NCBI GenBank assembly: GCA_964541755.1
Contig: CAZIRF010000024.1
Location: 1 to 42,432, forward strand
Direction: 5' to 3'
DNA: 42,432 nt
Source: CAZIRF01 sp964541755
GTDB lineage: Bacteria; Spirochaetota; Spirochaetia; Treponematales; Breznakiellaceae
Below are positions 41,356 to 42,432 of this stretch, piece by piece. The notes below the pieces were generated by a model that saw nothing but the letters and a program-made list of their open reading frames with translations, made no database searches and was not told the origin of the DNA. The translations under genes were made by a program, and so were the position numbers. The stretch's first letter is position 1, and every line of letters starts with the position of its first letter.

Positions 41356-41973
41356 TTACTCGCGTACTATTTCCATGCCACCGCTGGGGCGCACGACAAG
41401 GCTGTATATGGCGCCCACCTCAAAGCTCGAGAGATTGCGTATATCGTGAACCACGCTCCCCCAACTGCGCCGCCCTTCCCGATCGCTTTCCTGGAATGAG
41501 GGACTGCGCACGCGGGCGAAGAGCTCCGAAAGGATTGAACGGTCCTTTGCCTCGAGCCCGGCCGAATCGTGAATGAGCGGGAACCCGTCACGCTCGTAAT
41601 AGTCGAAAAGAAGCGTCCCCCGCGACGGGGGAATGAGTTCGGTATAAACCCGTGACGGAAAGGCGAGCCACCGCCCCTCAACCGGAACCATCACCGAATC
41701 AATCGAGAGCTCGCTGCCGCGCCAGGCACGCTCAAACGAGGCAATTTCATTGCCATCCGCATCGTAGAAACGGAAACGGGCCGAAATATTCTCCCCCCGG
41801 GAAAGGACCATGAAGCGAAGGGGAATACTGGCCGTTTTGATACGGGCAATACGCTCTTCAAGACGCTCCAAAGTGGTCCCCTGTTGCCACCACAAAAAGG
41901 CAATCGCGCCAACCCCCAGCACTGAACACAAGAGCAAGATGGTCAAGACAGCGCGAATGGTCTTCATCTTCAT
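41356..41973 (-). CDS. Membrane-anchored protein of unknown function, paralog of the previous gene
   Basis: The 205-residue product has one N-terminal membrane anchor (~7-29), a short coil (LERLEERIARI) and a soluble domain placed in the periplasm. That domain is homologous by eye to the C-terminal part of the 303-residue neighbour. AAAGGAG lies upstream of the ATG, and the ATG overlaps the ligA stop by four bases (ATGA), so it is translationally coupled to ligA. No catalytic motif is evident. Confidence 0.75.
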   Translation of the reverse strand: MKMKTIRAVLTILLLCSVLGVGAIAFLWWQQGTTLERLEERIARIKTASIPLRFMVLSRGENISARFRFYDADGNEIASFERAWRGSELSIDSVMVPVEGRWLAFPSRVYTELIPPSRGTLLFDYYERDGFPLIHDSAGLEAKDRSILSELFARVRSPSFQESDREGRRSWGSVVHDIRNLSSFEVGAIYSLVVRPSGGMEIVRE

Positions 41974-42432
41974 GAATGACGCTCCTTTTCGGCGAGCAGG
42001 GCGAGAAAGGCATCCTCATCGAGGATCGGAATGCCAAGACTGGCGGCCTTGCGACTCTTGGTGGAAGAATCCGGGCCCTCGTTACTCACAAGGTAATTCA
42101 AATCCTTTCCCACCGAATCCTTGCAGATGCCCCCCAGCGCCGTCACACGGGCCTTGGCCGCATTGCGCTTGAGGGAACGGAGCTCTCCGGTAAAGCAAAA
42201 GGAACAGCCCTTCAAGGGGGCATCGGCAGCTGGGCTGCGTATTGCGACAAAACCGCTGGAAAGGACACGATCCATGTCGACACGGGTTTCCGCCATTCCC
42301 TCTGCAATGCCTTGGGCGAGTATACCCCCCAGACCGTGAACGGTCGAGAGCGCAGAAGCATCGGCGCGGCGCAGGGCCTCAAGGGTATCAAAGCCCGCGT
42401 GGACCACCTTGTCCATGATGGTCTCTCCCACC
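41970..42432 (-). CDS. ligA: NAD-dependent DNA ligase, C-terminal part
   Basis: The frame enters from the right edge of the window, so only the last ~154 residues are seen. They contain the end of the helix-hairpin-helix domain (FDTLEALRRADASAL, VHGLGGILAQGIAEGM) and the complete C-terminal BRCT domain (GCSFCFTGELRSLKRNAAKA, VTALGGICKDSVGKDLNYLV, SRKAASLGIPILDEDAF). This order is specific to LigA, which seals nicks in replication and repair. The GTG at 42431 is internal, not the start. Confidence 0.93.
   Translation of the reverse strand, partial: VGETIMDKVVHAGFDTLEALRRADASALSTVHGLGGILAQGIAEGMAETRVDMDRVLSSGFVAIRSPAADAPLKGCSFCFTGELRSLKRNAAKARVTALGGICKDSVGKDLNYLVSNEGPDSSTKSRKAASLGIPILDEDAFLALLAEKERHS

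Overview
The window looks like chromosome from a flagellated spirochaete of the Treponema/Spirochaeta type. The evidence is the combination of flagellar rod genes (FlgF, FlgG, FlgJ-type rod-binding protein), the gene order rpsB-tsf-frr-uppS-cdsA-dxr-rseP without pyrH, and the block mltG-dnaG-rpoD-zinc ribbon protein, which I remember from Treponema genomes. Species cannot be named from sequence alone. It is core, tightly packed genome: no insertion sequence, prophage or CRISPR array was seen, and the only stretch over 300 bases without a protein gene is filled by the RNase P RNA.

Layout. 1-8600 reads on the minus strand: tRNA-Thr and tRNA-Tyr, then a cysteine-cluster protein, an MBL-fold hydrolase, a 63-residue protein, mltG, dnaG, rpoD, a coiled-coil zinc-ribbon protein, rnpB and the start of a membrane TPR protein. 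8690-13000 holds aroH, a small membrane protein, an SPFH-like protein coupled to a HIT hydrolase, thiamine pyrophosphokinase and the CCA-adding enzyme. 13000-15060 (minus) is rnc-acpP-rpmF and coaD. 15150-16730 (plus) has a lipoprotein, a secreted HEAT protein and tRNA-Arg. 16790-25440 (plus) is maf, then the translation/isoprenoid/envelope operon rpsB-tsf-frr-uppS-cdsA-dxr-rseP and folC. 25435-33400 holds two RluA-family pseudouridine synthases around a BrkB membrane protein fused to a cyclic-nucleotide-binding domain, then a minus-strand chain (HEAT protein, ComEC-like, rsmA, YggS-type PLP protein, membrane protein, pseudouridine synthase) with almost every junction overlapping. 33500-42432 holds a membrane PilZ protein, a CPBP protease, flgF-flgG-flgJ, hrpB, two tandem paralogous membrane proteins of unknown function and the 3' end of ligA.

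How it fits together. Much of the window serves RNA maturation and translation: RNase P RNA, RNase III, CCA-adding enzyme, RsmA, two pseudouridine synthases, HrpB, S2, EF-Ts, L32 and RRF, plus three tRNAs that do not encode CCA and so depend on the CCA-adding enzyme. A second theme is the envelope: UppS, CdsA, Dxr, RseP, MltG and CoaD/AcpP. Possible second-messenger inputs appear twice: a PilZ protein with its c-di-GMP motifs and a BrkB protein with an intact-looking phosphate-binding cassette.

The most interesting signals are the BrkB-cNMP-binding fusion, a set of promoters that place the start codon 9 bases after the -10 element (predicted leaderless mRNAs), a perfect 30-base palindrome where pyrH usually sits, a ComEC lacking its C-terminal nuclease-like domain, and the tandem paralogous unknowns next to ligA. 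Functions are assigned by reading translations by eye; no database search was run.
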